Origin: Novipirellula aureliae
GTDB taxonomy: Bacteria; Planctomycetota; Planctomycetia; Pirellulales; Pirellulaceae
Direction: 5' to 3'
NCBI RefSeq assembly: GCF_007860185.1
Contig: NZ_SJPY01000001.1
Span: 1,263,132-1,327,131, forward strand
DNA: 64,000 nucleotides
Both the position numbers and the translations under genes were made by a program. The notes under the pieces are model-generated. The model was given only the letters and a program-made list of their open reading frames with translations, was not told the DNA's origin and did no database searches. Shown in pieces: positions 55,610-64,000 of this stretch; position 1 is the first letter of the stretch; the number at the start of each line of letters is the position of its first letter.

Positions 55610-56647
55610 ATGAAACGAAACGTCATCACCTTAACACTCACCGCCGTACTCAGCATCACGAGCGTCTACGCACAAACCCATTCAACCGGAGGATCCAAGA
55701 CGCCTATCGTTGTCAATGTCGACAATTTTAACAAAGCTCAAACGGACCTTGAGTTTGAAGGAATTCTGAAGTTGTCGGGGATCAATCAAGTCCATAGCAA
55801 TCGGACGCCCACCCCGATCGACAAGCAAAATGTCATTCGCATGAACCGGGACACGCTATACAGTATCGGCGTGATCAACATTTCCAAAGGCGCGACGGTC
55901 ACCCTTCCCGATAGTGGCAAGCGATACATGTCATTGATGGTCATCAACAATGACGGGTATGTGAATGAAGTCTATTACGGTGCCGGATCGCATGAATTGA
56001 CGATGGAGAAATTTGAAACACCCTACGTCGGTATCGTCATTCGGACCCTTGCCAACCCGGAAGATCCCGCCGATTTGGCGATCGCTCACAAACTGCAGGA
56101 CCAAATTCAGATTGAGGCGGGATCCGACGAACCCTTTGTTTTGCCGAACTATGACAAAGCCAGCTATAAAGCGACACTTGATGCGATCCTTGAATTGGCC
56201 AAGGGACTGAAACGCTACACCCAGACTTTCGGCTCCAAAGCCGACGTCAATCCAGTTCACTTCATGATCGGCACTGCATCCGCCTGGGGCGGCCTGCCGG
56301 ACAAGGACGCTCAGTATATCAATGTCCAACCGAATCTTCCGGTCGGCGAATACGAGATCACAGTCAAGGACGTCCCGGTCAAGGGCTTTTGGTCCATCAG
56401 CCTCTACAACGAAGAGGGATACTTCCAACAAAACAAGTACAACGCCTACAGCCTCAACAGTCTGACCGCTAAACCCAATAGCGACGGTTCCTACACCATC
56501 CGTTTTGGCGGGGATCCTGATACGACCGAGAATTGTCTGCCGATCATGAAAGGTTGGAACTACGCCGTTCGAATGTATGAACCGAGCCAGGCGATCATCG
56601 ACGGCACCTGGACATTCCCGGGCCCGCCGACGAAGCGAAGCAAGTGA
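55610..56647 (+). CDS. DUF1254/DUF1214 secreted protein, copy 5 (short type)
   Basis: A 345-residue protein with a signal peptide (MKRNVITLTLTAVLSITSVY-A). It is about 150 residues shorter than its neighbours. The first half keeps NFNKAQTDLEFEGILKLSG and VIRMNRDTLYSIGVINISKG; the second half ends DVPVKGFWSISLYNEEGYFQ and IMKGWNYAVRMYEPSQAIID, so both domains are present in compact form. The start could also be Met 55583 or 55604; 55610 gives the simplest signal peptide. Not a truncation: the edges look complete. Confidence 0.85.
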   Translation: MKRNVITLTLTAVLSITSVYAQTHSTGGSKTPIVVNVDNFNKAQTDLEFEGILKLSGINQVHSNRTPTPIDKQNVIRMNRDTLYSIGVINISKGATVTLPDSGKRYMSLMVINNDGYVNEVYYGAGSHELTMEKFETPYVGIVIRTLANPEDPADLAIAHKLQDQIQIEAGSDEPFVLPNYDKASYKATLDAILELAKGLKRYTQTFGSKADVNPVHFMIGTASAWGGLPDKDAQYINVQPNLPVGEYEITVKDVPVKGFWSISLYNEEGYFQQNKYNAYSLNSLTAKPNSDGSYTIRFGGDPDTTENCLPIMKGWNYAVRMYEPSQAIIDGTWTFPGPPTKRSK

Positions 56648-56704
56648 TCTACCTAATCACCAAAAGATAAAAAACGTTTCAAATTTTATTTTGGTAGCGG
56701 TTCT

Positions 56705-56936
56705 TTGTTCAAGATCCGCTACCAACAGGATCTTTAACAAGATCCACTTCAATTTGCGGATCTTGTTCAAGATCCGCTACCAACAGGATCTTTAACAAGA
56801 TCCACTACAATTTGTGGATCTTGCTCAAGATCCGCTACCAACAGGATCTTTAACAAGATCCACTACAATTTGCGGATCTTGCTCAAGATCCGCTACCAAC
56901 AGGATCTTTAACAAGATCCACTACAATTTGCGGCTT
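56705..56936. repeat. 58-bp tandem array of two-hairpin units, four copies
   Basis: Copies start at 56705, 56763, 56821 and 56879. Each unit contains GGATCTTGTTCAAGATCC (or TTGCTCAAG) and GGATCTTTAACAAGATCC, both perfect or near-perfect stem-loops. It separates the short copy from the next long copy in the DUF1254 array. The core differs from the other repeat families of the window. Confidence 0.92.
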
Positions 56937-56973
56937 CGCCGCCTTAAGACTCGTCACCAACTAAATAAATATC

Positions 56974-58482
56974 ATGAAATCAAAAATCATCACCCTTACC
57001 CTCCTAGGCACGCTCACCGTGGCGACAGCGCACGGACAGAGCGACCCAGCGAGGGAAGCTGCGAAAACGATGGCGGCTTCCATCCCAGACAAAGTCCAGA
57101 CGGTCGCTGGCGAGCTGGAATTCTTCGATGGTGTGCCAATTGGCGACACAAACGATCTCGTCTATGACTACCTGACCCGCTCGCGGGCGCTCGGAGTCTA
57201 CCTCGACAATGTCGGTGCGGTATCGATCTACAGCGTCCTTGCCGGGATGGCCGAGCAAGGTGCCGACGCACCGAACAAGATCGCCATCTGGGAACAGTTG
57301 ATGGATTCCCGGACGCCGGTCATCACCTCGAATACCTCGACGATGTACGCCTACGCTCCCACGGATCTGGCAAACGATGGCCCTACCGTCATCGAGATCC
57401 CGCCGGGCATGCTCGGCTTCCTCGACGATGCCTGGCAGCGATTCGTCGGCAACATGGGTGTCACGGGACCGGACAAGGGCAAGGGCGGTAAATACCTCGT
57501 CATCCCTCCCGGCTATGAGGGCGATATCCCGGACGGCTACTTCCTGCTAAAACCGCCGACCAACCGGAACTTCCTCTTTCTGCGTGGTTCCATCAAGGAT
57601 GGCCTCGAGGCAGCCGTTGAGAACTTCAAATCGGGACTGAAAGTTTATCCGTTGAAGGATGCCGCCAATCCGGCACCGACAGAACTCGTCAACATGTCCG
57701 GCCGCTCGTTCAGCACGATCTTCCCGAGTACCCTGGAATACTATGAGATATTGAACAACATCGTTCAGGCCGAACCCATCGATGCGGTCGGTCCCGAAGT
57801 GCGTGGATACATGGCCAGTATCGGTATTGTCAAAGGACAGCCCTTCAATCCTGACGAGCGGATGAAGAAGTTGCTAACCGAGGCGGCCTTGCTTGGAAAT
57901 GCCGCAGGGCGTTCCATTACATACGACACACGAATCTCTGGGGTGAAGATCTATCCCGATACGAATAGCAATTGGGTGACCGCTTATGCGAACAAAAACA
58001 CCTCCTTTCAAGCAGACGGCGCGATGAATCTCGATGCTCGTGTGCTCTTCTACTACAATGCGGGTGGCGTGACCCCCGCGATGGCAACACCTCACGTGGG
58101 ACAAGGCTCCGATTACGCATTGGGAGTGTTGGACAACCGCGATCAGCCTTTCGATGGAGCGAAGACCTACAAGCTGCATTTGCCCCCGAACGTGCCGGTC
58201 AATGATTTCTGGGCGGTCACGATCTACGACACTCAGACCCGTTGCCAGCTCCAAACTAGCCAGCTTTTTCCCACCGTCGGCAGCCTTACCAAGGGGATGA
58301 AGAAGAATCAAGACGGTTCCTACGACGTCTACTTCGGGCCGAAAGCACCCGAGGGCAAGGAAGGCAACTGGCTTGCCACCAACCCCGGCAAAAGCTGGTT
58401 CTGCATCCTTCGCATGTACGGACCGCTCGAGCCTTGGATCGAAAAAACCTGGCGTCCCGGCGAAATTGAACCCCTGAACTAG
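56974..58482 (+). CDS. DUF1254/DUF1214 secreted protein, copy 6 (long type)
   Basis: A 502-residue exported protein: a signal peptide (MKSKIITLTLLGTLTVATAHG), the DUF1254 part (AGELEFFDGVPIGDTND, VITSNTSTMYAYAPTDL, EIPPGMLGFLDDAWQRF) and DUF1214 part (LHLPPNVPVNDFWAVTIYD, VYFGPKAPEGKEGNW, MYGPLEPWIEKTW). By eye it is the closest relative of copy 1, with the same order and near-identical key phrases over the whole length. This suggests a duplication that moved past the copies between them. Confidence 0.88.
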   Translation: MKSKIITLTLLGTLTVATAHGQSDPAREAAKTMAASIPDKVQTVAGELEFFDGVPIGDTNDLVYDYLTRSRALGVYLDNVGAVSIYSVLAGMAEQGADAPNKIAIWEQLMDSRTPVITSNTSTMYAYAPTDLANDGPTVIEIPPGMLGFLDDAWQRFVGNMGVTGPDKGKGGKYLVIPPGYEGDIPDGYFLLKPPTNRNFLFLRGSIKDGLEAAVENFKSGLKVYPLKDAANPAPTELVNMSGRSFSTIFPSTLEYYEILNNIVQAEPIDAVGPEVRGYMASIGIVKGQPFNPDERMKKLLTEAALLGNAAGRSITYDTRISGVKIYPDTNSNWVTAYANKNTSFQADGAMNLDARVLFYYNAGGVTPAMATPHVGQGSDYALGVLDNRDQPFDGAKTYKLHLPPNVPVNDFWAVTIYDTQTRCQLQTSQLFPTVGSLTKGMKKNQDGSYDVYFGPKAPEGKEGNWLATNPGKSWFCILRMYGPLEPWIEKTWRPGEIEPLN

Positions 58483-58585
58483 ACCCAGGATTCGACTTTG
58501 CACCACCGACCTTGGTCTTCCTCGAAGAACCAATCGCTCACTACCATTTCACACTAATTTCACCCTTCAATAGGTCAGAGAATCA

Positions 58586-60202
58586 ATGAAAACCCGCGTA
58601 TTTACCCTCACTTTCCTCACAGCCATCATGATGACGATCAACGTCTCTGGCCAAGAAGGCGGGACCATCCCCCAATCCATCCTGACACCGGACGTGGTCG
58701 AGACCGACCTCGGCAAGTTGACGTTCAAGGATGGCGCGCCGACCGAACATACCGCCAACGCGGTCGCCGACATGCTGCTCTTCACCAACGGCCTGAATGT
58801 CTATAACAACAGCTTCCGCGGGGCTTCCGCATTGGGAATCCAGAAAGGCTTCGCCAGCATCGGTGCTGGCTTCAACGAGGTTGTCATCTTTTCGGACCTG
58901 ATGGACGCCGCCTCCATCTTCCTGACGGCAAACGCTGACACCGTTTACTATCTTTCCGTGGTCGACCTCAGCAAGGGTCCGATGGTGATCGAGCAGCCGC
59001 CCAAGGGCGTAGGCACCATCAACGATATGTGGTTCTCTTGGATCATCGACATCGGTTTTCCCGGTCCCGATCGCGGCGAAGGCGGCAAGTACCTGATCGT
59101 CCCACCCGGCTACGAGGGCTCGCTTCCCGACAGCGGTTTCCATGTCGCCCATTCCAAAACTAACCGAGTGCTCTATGCGTCTCGCGCCTACCTGGTCAAC
59201 AATGACCCGAAGCCTGCGGTAGAGATGATCAAGCAAAACATGAAGATCTATCCGTTCACGCCGGGCGGGTACGGCACCAGTATTGCTACTGCCCTCGAGG
59301 GCGGTTTGCGACTCGGCAAGAACCCGCCAGTACCAGCGACCAAGTTCATCGAGGCCAGCGGCAAGGCTTTCAATACCGTCCCACCGAGCGACTTCGGCTT
59401 CTTTGAGATAATCAATGAGAATGTTCAGAACGAACCGGCGACCAGCTACGACGTCGAACTCGCCGGCCAACTTGCCGCTATCGGCATCGTCCACGGCAAG
59501 CCCTTCAATCCGGACGCCAAGACCAAACGCGTTCTTACCGATGCCGCCAAATTTGGCAATGCCAGCGGCCGCGTCCTCAACTGGCGCTATTCCGGCATGC
59601 ACCCCGACTGGAGCTACTACGAAGGCTCGAACTGGGGCAACATGCTCTGGGAAGGTGGCTACAACTTCGAAACGCCACCGCCGATGCTCACCAAGGAAGG
59701 CATGTTCAAACCGAACCCGCCGACCGGCGCGCGCACCTTGGATTCACGCACCGCGTTCTACTTCGGCTACACGCTGGACTCTCCCGGCATGATCATGCGG
59801 TTGCCTCGCGTCGGTTCGCAGTATCTGATGTCCTTCCTGGATTCACAGGGCACGCCTTTCGATGGTGCCCAGACCTACAAGGTCACTCTGCCCAAGGGGA
59901 TCCCAGCCGCCGCATTCTGGTCCTTCACTGTCTATGACAACCAGTCGCGGTCCATGCTCGCCACGCCACAGAAATATCCGCGTGCCGGCAGCCAGACCTA
60001 TCCGTCGCCAGCCGCGAAAGCCAACGCTGACGGTTCCACAACGATCTACTTCAGCCCGAAACAGCCGGAAGGCGTCGAACGTGGGAATTGGATTCAAACC
60101 ATGCCGAACAAGGGCTGGTTCACCATCCTCCGCCTCTACAGCCCGCTCGAGTCATTCTTCACCAAAGAATGGCAACCGACGGAGATCGAGTTGGTGAAAT
60201 AG
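58586..60202 (+). CDS. DUF1254/DUF1214 secreted protein, copy 7 (long type)
   Basis: A 538-residue protein with a signal peptide (MKTRVFTLTFLTAIMMTINVSG). The same architecture as copies 1 and 6 but with a longer middle region (WRYSGMHPDWSYYEGSNWGN) and a changed start of the DUF1254 part (GKLTFKDGAPTEHTANA). The end RLYSPLESFFTKEWQPTEIE matches the family end. Last of the array; a probable hairpin follows it. Confidence 0.88.
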   Translation: MKTRVFTLTFLTAIMMTINVSGQEGGTIPQSILTPDVVETDLGKLTFKDGAPTEHTANAVADMLLFTNGLNVYNNSFRGASALGIQKGFASIGAGFNEVVIFSDLMDAASIFLTANADTVYYLSVVDLSKGPMVIEQPPKGVGTINDMWFSWIIDIGFPGPDRGEGGKYLIVPPGYEGSLPDSGFHVAHSKTNRVLYASRAYLVNNDPKPAVEMIKQNMKIYPFTPGGYGTSIATALEGGLRLGKNPPVPATKFIEASGKAFNTVPPSDFGFFEIINENVQNEPATSYDVELAGQLAAIGIVHGKPFNPDAKTKRVLTDAAKFGNASGRVLNWRYSGMHPDWSYYEGSNWGNMLWEGGYNFETPPPMLTKEGMFKPNPPTGARTLDSRTAFYFGYTLDSPGMIMRLPRVGSQYLMSFLDSQGTPFDGAQTYKVTLPKGIPAAAFWSFTVYDNQSRSMLATPQKYPRAGSQTYPSPAAKANADGSTTIYFSPKQPEGVERGNWIQTMPNKGWFTILRLYSPLESFFTKEWQPTEIELVK

Positions 60203-60935
60203 GTTTCATGGATCCGACGCGCGTGTCGTTTCACAGCAAACGGCACACGCGTTCATTGGAGAAACCAAGCATCGGGATTTATTAACCGAAGAGACCAGAG
60301 GGAACCGAGAAGACGAGCTTTCTACCTGTCCCGTTGCAGTCGCTCCGCTACCTCGGATTCCTTCTGTTCGATTTCTTTTTCCCCACGACACAACGTGTCC
60401 TTGCCACCTAGTCAAGTTTGCTTGCTCCTAGGAATGCTAATCATAGAATCACGCTCATCAGCCTGTATGGGCATCGACCTAGCGAGCGTGGTCACGGCAC
60501 AGCAAGCTCTGCCATTCTCGCCCCAACCGTCTGCAGAACGACCGGGGCTGCTTAAAAACCGGGGCTGCCGATTCGCGGCGGCCGGTGGGTTGAGTGTTCC
60601 ATTCGCAATTTCGCGGCGTCTTCCAGCTTGGGAACATTTCCCAGAGCGATGGTGCGGATGCCCGAAGTCCGCACTTCCAAGTCTTGGCGACAAACCCAGC
60701 CTCGTCACAAATCGCGTACAGGTGAAGCACCTCGGCACCCGATTCGCGGTTGGAAATTGAAAAAGAAGAGACAGACAATCCGATTCCAACGGCTGATTGA
60801 TTCCCGGAAATCGTCGGATGAACCGCTTTGCACAGCATTGCCATGGCTCAGGGTCATGCAACCTTGAAATTCCGTCAGCGCTGGATATAACATCCGAACC
60901 AAATCAATCCCCCCTCAACAACGCAATACGCTCTC
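60203..60935. other. Intergenic region, no gene supported
   Basis: About 730 bases. Open frames here on both strands show unbalanced, Arg/Pro/Ser/Cys-rich translations and no known domain. Apart from the hairpin at 60219 I see no repeat of the main families. Confidence 0.45.
60219..60251. terminator. Possible terminator hairpin after the DUF1254 array
   Basis: CGCGTGTCGTTT, a short loop and AACGGCACACGCG form a 10-11 pair imperfect stem just after the last DUF1254 gene. There is no T-run, so Rho-independent termination is uncertain. The position at the end of the gene array makes some transcript-ending role reasonable. Confidence 0.3.
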
Positions 60936-61082
60936 ATGGACAAAAACGTACTGATACACCTTGGCGGTTTTATCGTCATATTGCTTGCGCTCAACTATTT
61001 CTTTCATCTGCATATTTCGATCATAGGCAGTTTGGTTCTGACGTTGGGACTTTCTTTTGTCAGTAGTTTGTTTCAGCGATGA
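60936..61082 (+). CDS. Small two-helix membrane protein (48 aa)
   Basis: The 48-codon frame is almost entirely hydrophobic, with two potential helices (about 7-24 and 28-44) separated by a His-bearing turn (FFHLHIS). The composition is too clean to be chance. It precedes the permease gene on the same strand by about 230 bases. No family known. Confidence 0.5.
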   Translation: MDKNVLIHLGGFIVILLALNYFFHLHISIIGSLVLTLGLSFVSSLFQR

Positions 61083-61309
61083 TTCTCGACACACATCGTG
61101 TGAACTCTGAATGAACCCCCTGAACCACAACCCTGAAACCAATCGATGAAGTGTGTTTTGGGCCAGCACGTGGAACGTCTTCGAGTTGCAAGTCTTGATC
61201 GTTGGATTGGAACGGCATTTCAACGACTGGAAGTGGATCACGCCGTCATTTGCGATCAAGAATTTTCCTCGCCTCGGCAGGCTCAAAATCAAAACCGAAA
61301 GAAGCACGC

Positions 61310-62647
61310 GTGACTGAAACCAATTCTGAACCGGGAAATAACGAATCGAAGCTTGGCGCACTGTCGACGCTTTCCATCGGCATCGGTGGGATGGTCGGTG
61401 GCGGCATTTTTGCCGTGACCGGACTGACGATTCAGGTCACCCGTGGTGGCGCGCCGATTGCCTTTCTGATCGCGGGAATCGTGGCGTTACTCACCAGCTA
61501 CTCCTACTTAAAGTTGACGCTCCGTTTCCCGGGCGAAGGGGGCACGGTTGATTTCCTGAATCGGGGGTTCGGAAGCGGTATCGTCACAGGGTCAGCCAAC
61601 ATCTTGCTGGTCATGAGTTATGTCGTGCTGGTCGCCGTTTATGCCTATGCCTTTGGAAGCTATGGCGCGAGTTTTTTCCCAGAGGCTGATCGGCCGTTCT
61701 GGAGTCACGTGCTGACCAGTGGCGTGATTGTCGGTTTGGTCATTTTGAATATTCTCGCGTCGAACCTGGTGATTCGATCCGAGAATGCATTTAACGCCAT
61801 CAAGATGCTGCTGTTGACTGTTTTTATCGTGGCAGGATTGCTGACGCCGATGGATTGGACTCGGCTCAGCCCTGATAACTTTGTGGCGGCACCGAGTCTG
61901 ATTGCCGGTGCGATGCTGATTTTTTTGAACTACGAGGGATTCGAACTGATTGCCAACGCGTCCAAGGATGTGGCCAATCCGAAGCGGACGCTACCGATAG
62001 CCTATATCGGCGGAGTCCTAGTTGTGATCGCGATTTACATGCTGATTGTGATTGTCGTGGTCGGGCATTTGAGTTTCGGGGAAGTGGCGAAAGACAGCGA
62101 CACGGCTTTGTCGGTCGCAGCGGAGGATGTGATGGGCAGAACCGGTTTTATCGCAATTGCCGTGGCCGCCTTGTTGGCAACCAGTTCAGCAATCAATGCC
62201 ACATTCTTCAGTACTGGGAAACTGGCATACATCATCGCAAAGACGGGTGAATTGCCAACCGAATTGGAGCGATCTTTTCGTAGCCAACATTTTGAAGGAA
62301 CTCTGATCACGGCGGCGCTGGCTCTTGTCGTGGCTAATTTGGTTCCGCTCGAAGCGATCGCCACCATGGGCAGTGCCGGATTCTTGCTGATCTTCATGAT
62401 GGTCAATATTGCCAACATTCGCCTGGCACGCGAAACCAACAGCCACGCCTGGTTGTCGGGTCTAGCGGCATTGAGTACTGCCATTGCCCTGATCCTACTG
62501 TGTATCAAAGTCGACGAAAATCCCGCGACTCGCAACCACTTGTGGATCTTGGTGGGGATGATCGTCGGTTCGTTTGCGATTGAGATCGTGTATCGAAAAT
62601 TCACCGGGCGACAGGTTCAATTGAACGAGGAAAAAGTCAGGACTTAG
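61310..62647 (+). CDS. APC-family amino-acid permease
   Basis: A 445-residue transporter with about twelve helices. The first helix has the APC motif STLSIGIGGMVGGGIFAVTG, and the sixth-helix substrate region IFLNYEGFELIANASKDVAN-P is typical, with PKRTLPIA following. I choose the GTG at 61310 (AAAGAAG upstream): residues before it in the open frame are basic and do not align with a permease start. Amino acids or polyamines are likely substrates; the specific one is unknown. Confidence 0.87.
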   Translation: MTETNSEPGNNESKLGALSTLSIGIGGMVGGGIFAVTGLTIQVTRGGAPIAFLIAGIVALLTSYSYLKLTLRFPGEGGTVDFLNRGFGSGIVTGSANILLVMSYVVLVAVYAYAFGSYGASFFPEADRPFWSHVLTSGVIVGLVILNILASNLVIRSENAFNAIKMLLLTVFIVAGLLTPMDWTRLSPDNFVAAPSLIAGAMLIFLNYEGFELIANASKDVANPKRTLPIAYIGGVLVVIAIYMLIVIVVVGHLSFGEVAKDSDTALSVAAEDVMGRTGFIAIAVAALLATSSAINATFFSTGKLAYIIAKTGELPTELERSFRSQHFEGTLITAALALVVANLVPLEAIATMGSAGFLLIFMMVNIANIRLARETNSHAWLSGLAALSTAIALILLCIKVDENPATRNHLWILVGMIVGSFAIEIVYRKFTGRQVQLNEEKVRT

Positions 62648-62902
62648 CCGCTGGGCGGCACCTCAGGCGGCGTCCAGGTAGAGGACGAAGAAAATACAGC
62701 CGATCAGTATGCTCCAAAAAGCGCCGCACCACGTCCCGCCGCAGGTACCTTGTCCATGCACCGTTCTGGGCGTATTCTTGCCCTCGAACTAGGTCACCGT
62801 TGCAACATTCAATACCACAATGGTAGATGTCATGACAAAATTCCGTTCGAGTAAAAACAGCATCAACTAAAGTCAACATTTCACAAAGGAAAACGCCTTC
62901 GC

Positions 62903-63115
62903 ATGTCGCATTCAAAGAAACCACACGACGGTCACGACCATCAGAACGCTGAGCATGTCAGGTCGGTCAAAAGCAAAAAGATCCATCACGACTGGCGATT
63001 CTGGACCGCGATAGTGTTGATGTTGTTGGCGATGGTCGGTTATGTGTTATCTTTAGACGAGTCGGTTCGGCCCGACGGCGCGGCCGACCTTGAAGTACCG
63101 ATGACGGCAGATTGA
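62903..63115 (+). CDS. Small His-rich single-span membrane protein (70 aa)
   Basis: A short protein with a His/Lys/Asp-rich N-terminus (KKPHDGHDHQNAEH), one helix (about 34-51) and an acidic end. AAAGGA lies about 14 bases before the ATG. The His cluster might bind metal, but no family is recognised. Confidence 0.55.
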   Translation: MSHSKKPHDGHDHQNAEHVRSVKSKKIHHDWRFWTAIVLMLLAMVGYVLSLDESVRPDGAADLEVPMTAD

Positions 63116-63182
63116 TCCTCACGACGGATGTCGGCGTTTGTTCAGAATAATGTCATTGTTCGTTCAGGATAGATAGTTGCCC

Positions 63183-64000
63183 ATGTCACGCAGAAGCGAA
63201 AAACGTTCAGGACTTGGTAAGCGGCTAGCGGTCGTCATTGCCATGGGATTGTTCTGCTATGCCATCGTTGCCTACTTGATCATCCCGTTTGGCTGGGAAA
63301 GGTACGGCGACAAGCACCCTCCATTCGATGACAACCCGAGAATCGCGCAAACGAGCGATGGGCATCCTGGCGATGCGAAGCTGACAGTAACCGAGAGTTT
63401 ATTGCAGGCGGATTTGCGCGTCTTGAGGTCGAGCTCTACGCAGTTGGAACAGACCGTCGCAGAGTTCCAGACCTTGGCCAGAACCGCACCGTGGCGTGCG
63501 AACGGTTTTTTGGATGCTGCCCAACAAGATCAAATCGAAGGCTTGTTTTTTCGATTCTTAGTTTGCCGTCACGCGTTATGGAATTTGGCGAATTATCATA
63601 AGGATGACGACGTCCGTTACGCGAGCGATGAAGCGAGGGCAAAGTATACGGCAGTTGCGTTGGACGCCGGATTTTGCCTTGCTCTTGCCGATGCCTCGCT
63701 CGTCAGCGCCTTTCAAGGTGATGCTGTTGCGATCGATAAGTTGAACGAGAGGTTCTACCGATCCGAAATACCGGCACGCACCTACGATCGCTTGTTACTG
63801 GGGGTAACCAGTGAAGAACGGGTCAAGGCCTTGGACAACGCGCTGCTCCTGTACGATACCGAACGGCGGCAACAGGATTCTTCATTGACCCGAGTCTGCG
63901 AGCAGAATTCGATTTACAATGATCTGTTCAACCACACCAAGTCGACCGCTGAACAAGCAAATGAACGGATTCAGAAATTGGTCGACACGGAATCTCGGAT
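63183..64000 (+). CDS. Membrane-anchored protein, cut by the window end
   Basis: An open frame from ATG 63183 to the last base without a stop. It has one N-terminal helix (about 17-37), then RIAQTSDGHPGDAKLTVTES, which parallels RITRTSDGHPGD in the LssY_C-like gene at 37972. The rest (about 120-270) is helical with regular Leu heptads and may form a coiled coil (EQTVAEFQTLARTAP; ERIQKLVDTES). The complete protein is longer than 272 residues and its domain end is out of sight. Confidence 0.75.
   Translation, partial: MSRRSEKRSGLGKRLAVVIAMGLFCYAIVAYLIIPFGWERYGDKHPPFDDNPRIAQTSDGHPGDAKLTVTESLLQADLRVLRSSSTQLEQTVAEFQTLARTAPWRANGFLDAAQQDQIEGLFFRFLVCRHALWNLANYHKDDDVRYASDEARAKYTAVALDAGFCLALADASLVSAFQGDAVAIDKLNERFYRSEIPARTYDRLLLGVTSEERVKALDNALLLYDTERRQQDSSLTRVCEQNSIYNDLFNHTKSTAEQANERIQKLVDTESR

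Noticed and set aside
60412-60861. A 149-codon minus-strand ORF after the DUF1254 array
   Set aside because: Arg/Pro/Cys-rich translation with no domain; the overlapping frames are also open and none stands out.

Overview
This window looks like a chromosome segment of a marine-type planctomycete (Pirellulales, Rhodopirellula-like). The evidence is a PEP-CTERM sorted protein, planctomycete-style secreted proteins of unknown function, an LssY_C-like protein, very little Shine-Dalgarno signal, and intergenic space full of short palindromic repeats built on GGCTTCCAGCC or GTTTAACG. The lineage call is inference from gene content; there is no rRNA or marker gene here.

Left third (0.4-17.7 kb): respiratory enzymes. 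A c-type cytochrome (425-1561, minus) and a small PEP-CTERM protein precede a four-gene plus-strand operon: a TAT-exported NarG/NXR-type molybdopterin subunit, an iron-sulfur beta subunit, an ethylbenzene-dehydrogenase-type haem b gamma subunit and a TorD-like chaperone (3932-10966). Then come a DUF542 (ScdA_N) mini-protein, a DGC-domain protein, a secreted Tll0287-like haem protein and a DUF309 protein. A convergent minus-strand operon (17510 to 13344) encodes an SdhB-like protein, CcoS, CcoN, CcoO, a membrane monohaem cytochrome c and a NirD-like Rieske protein, that is, a cbb3-type oxidase.

Middle (17.7-31 kb): mobile and decayed DNA. A REP-associated tyrosine transposase (RAYT) sits between oppositely oriented arrays of GTTTAACG repeats, and related double repeats lie elsewhere. 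Remnants of a radical SAM enzyme, an aldo/keto reductase and an AceE pyruvate dehydrogenase lie around an intact cytochrome P450 and a type II NADH dehydrogenase. OvoA (ovothiol synthesis) follows with an ATP-grasp gene, then DUF488, DUF454 and a RIC/YtfE di-iron repair protein. The RIC gene shares an upstream palindromic element with the distant DUF542 gene.

Right-middle (31-37.4 kb): a second nitrogen-oxide-type respiratory operon: NarI-like membrane cytochrome b, NapA/NasA-like molybdopterin reductase, four-cluster ferredoxin, Rieske protein, DUF6755 protein and a SLAC1/TehA-family anion channel.

Right (38-64 kb): secreted or surface proteins (LssY_C-like, SnoaL-like, Gly-rich, alkaline phosphatase), an OmpR/histidine-kinase pair, then a seven-gene array of DUF1254/DUF1214 proteins (one broken), an APC amino-acid permease and an incomplete gene running off the end.

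Taken together, two molybdenum reductases, a high-affinity oxidase, a possible nitrate/nitrite channel and nitrosative-stress repair proteins suggest an organism that handles nitrogen oxides at low oxygen. Substrates cannot be fixed from sequence alone.
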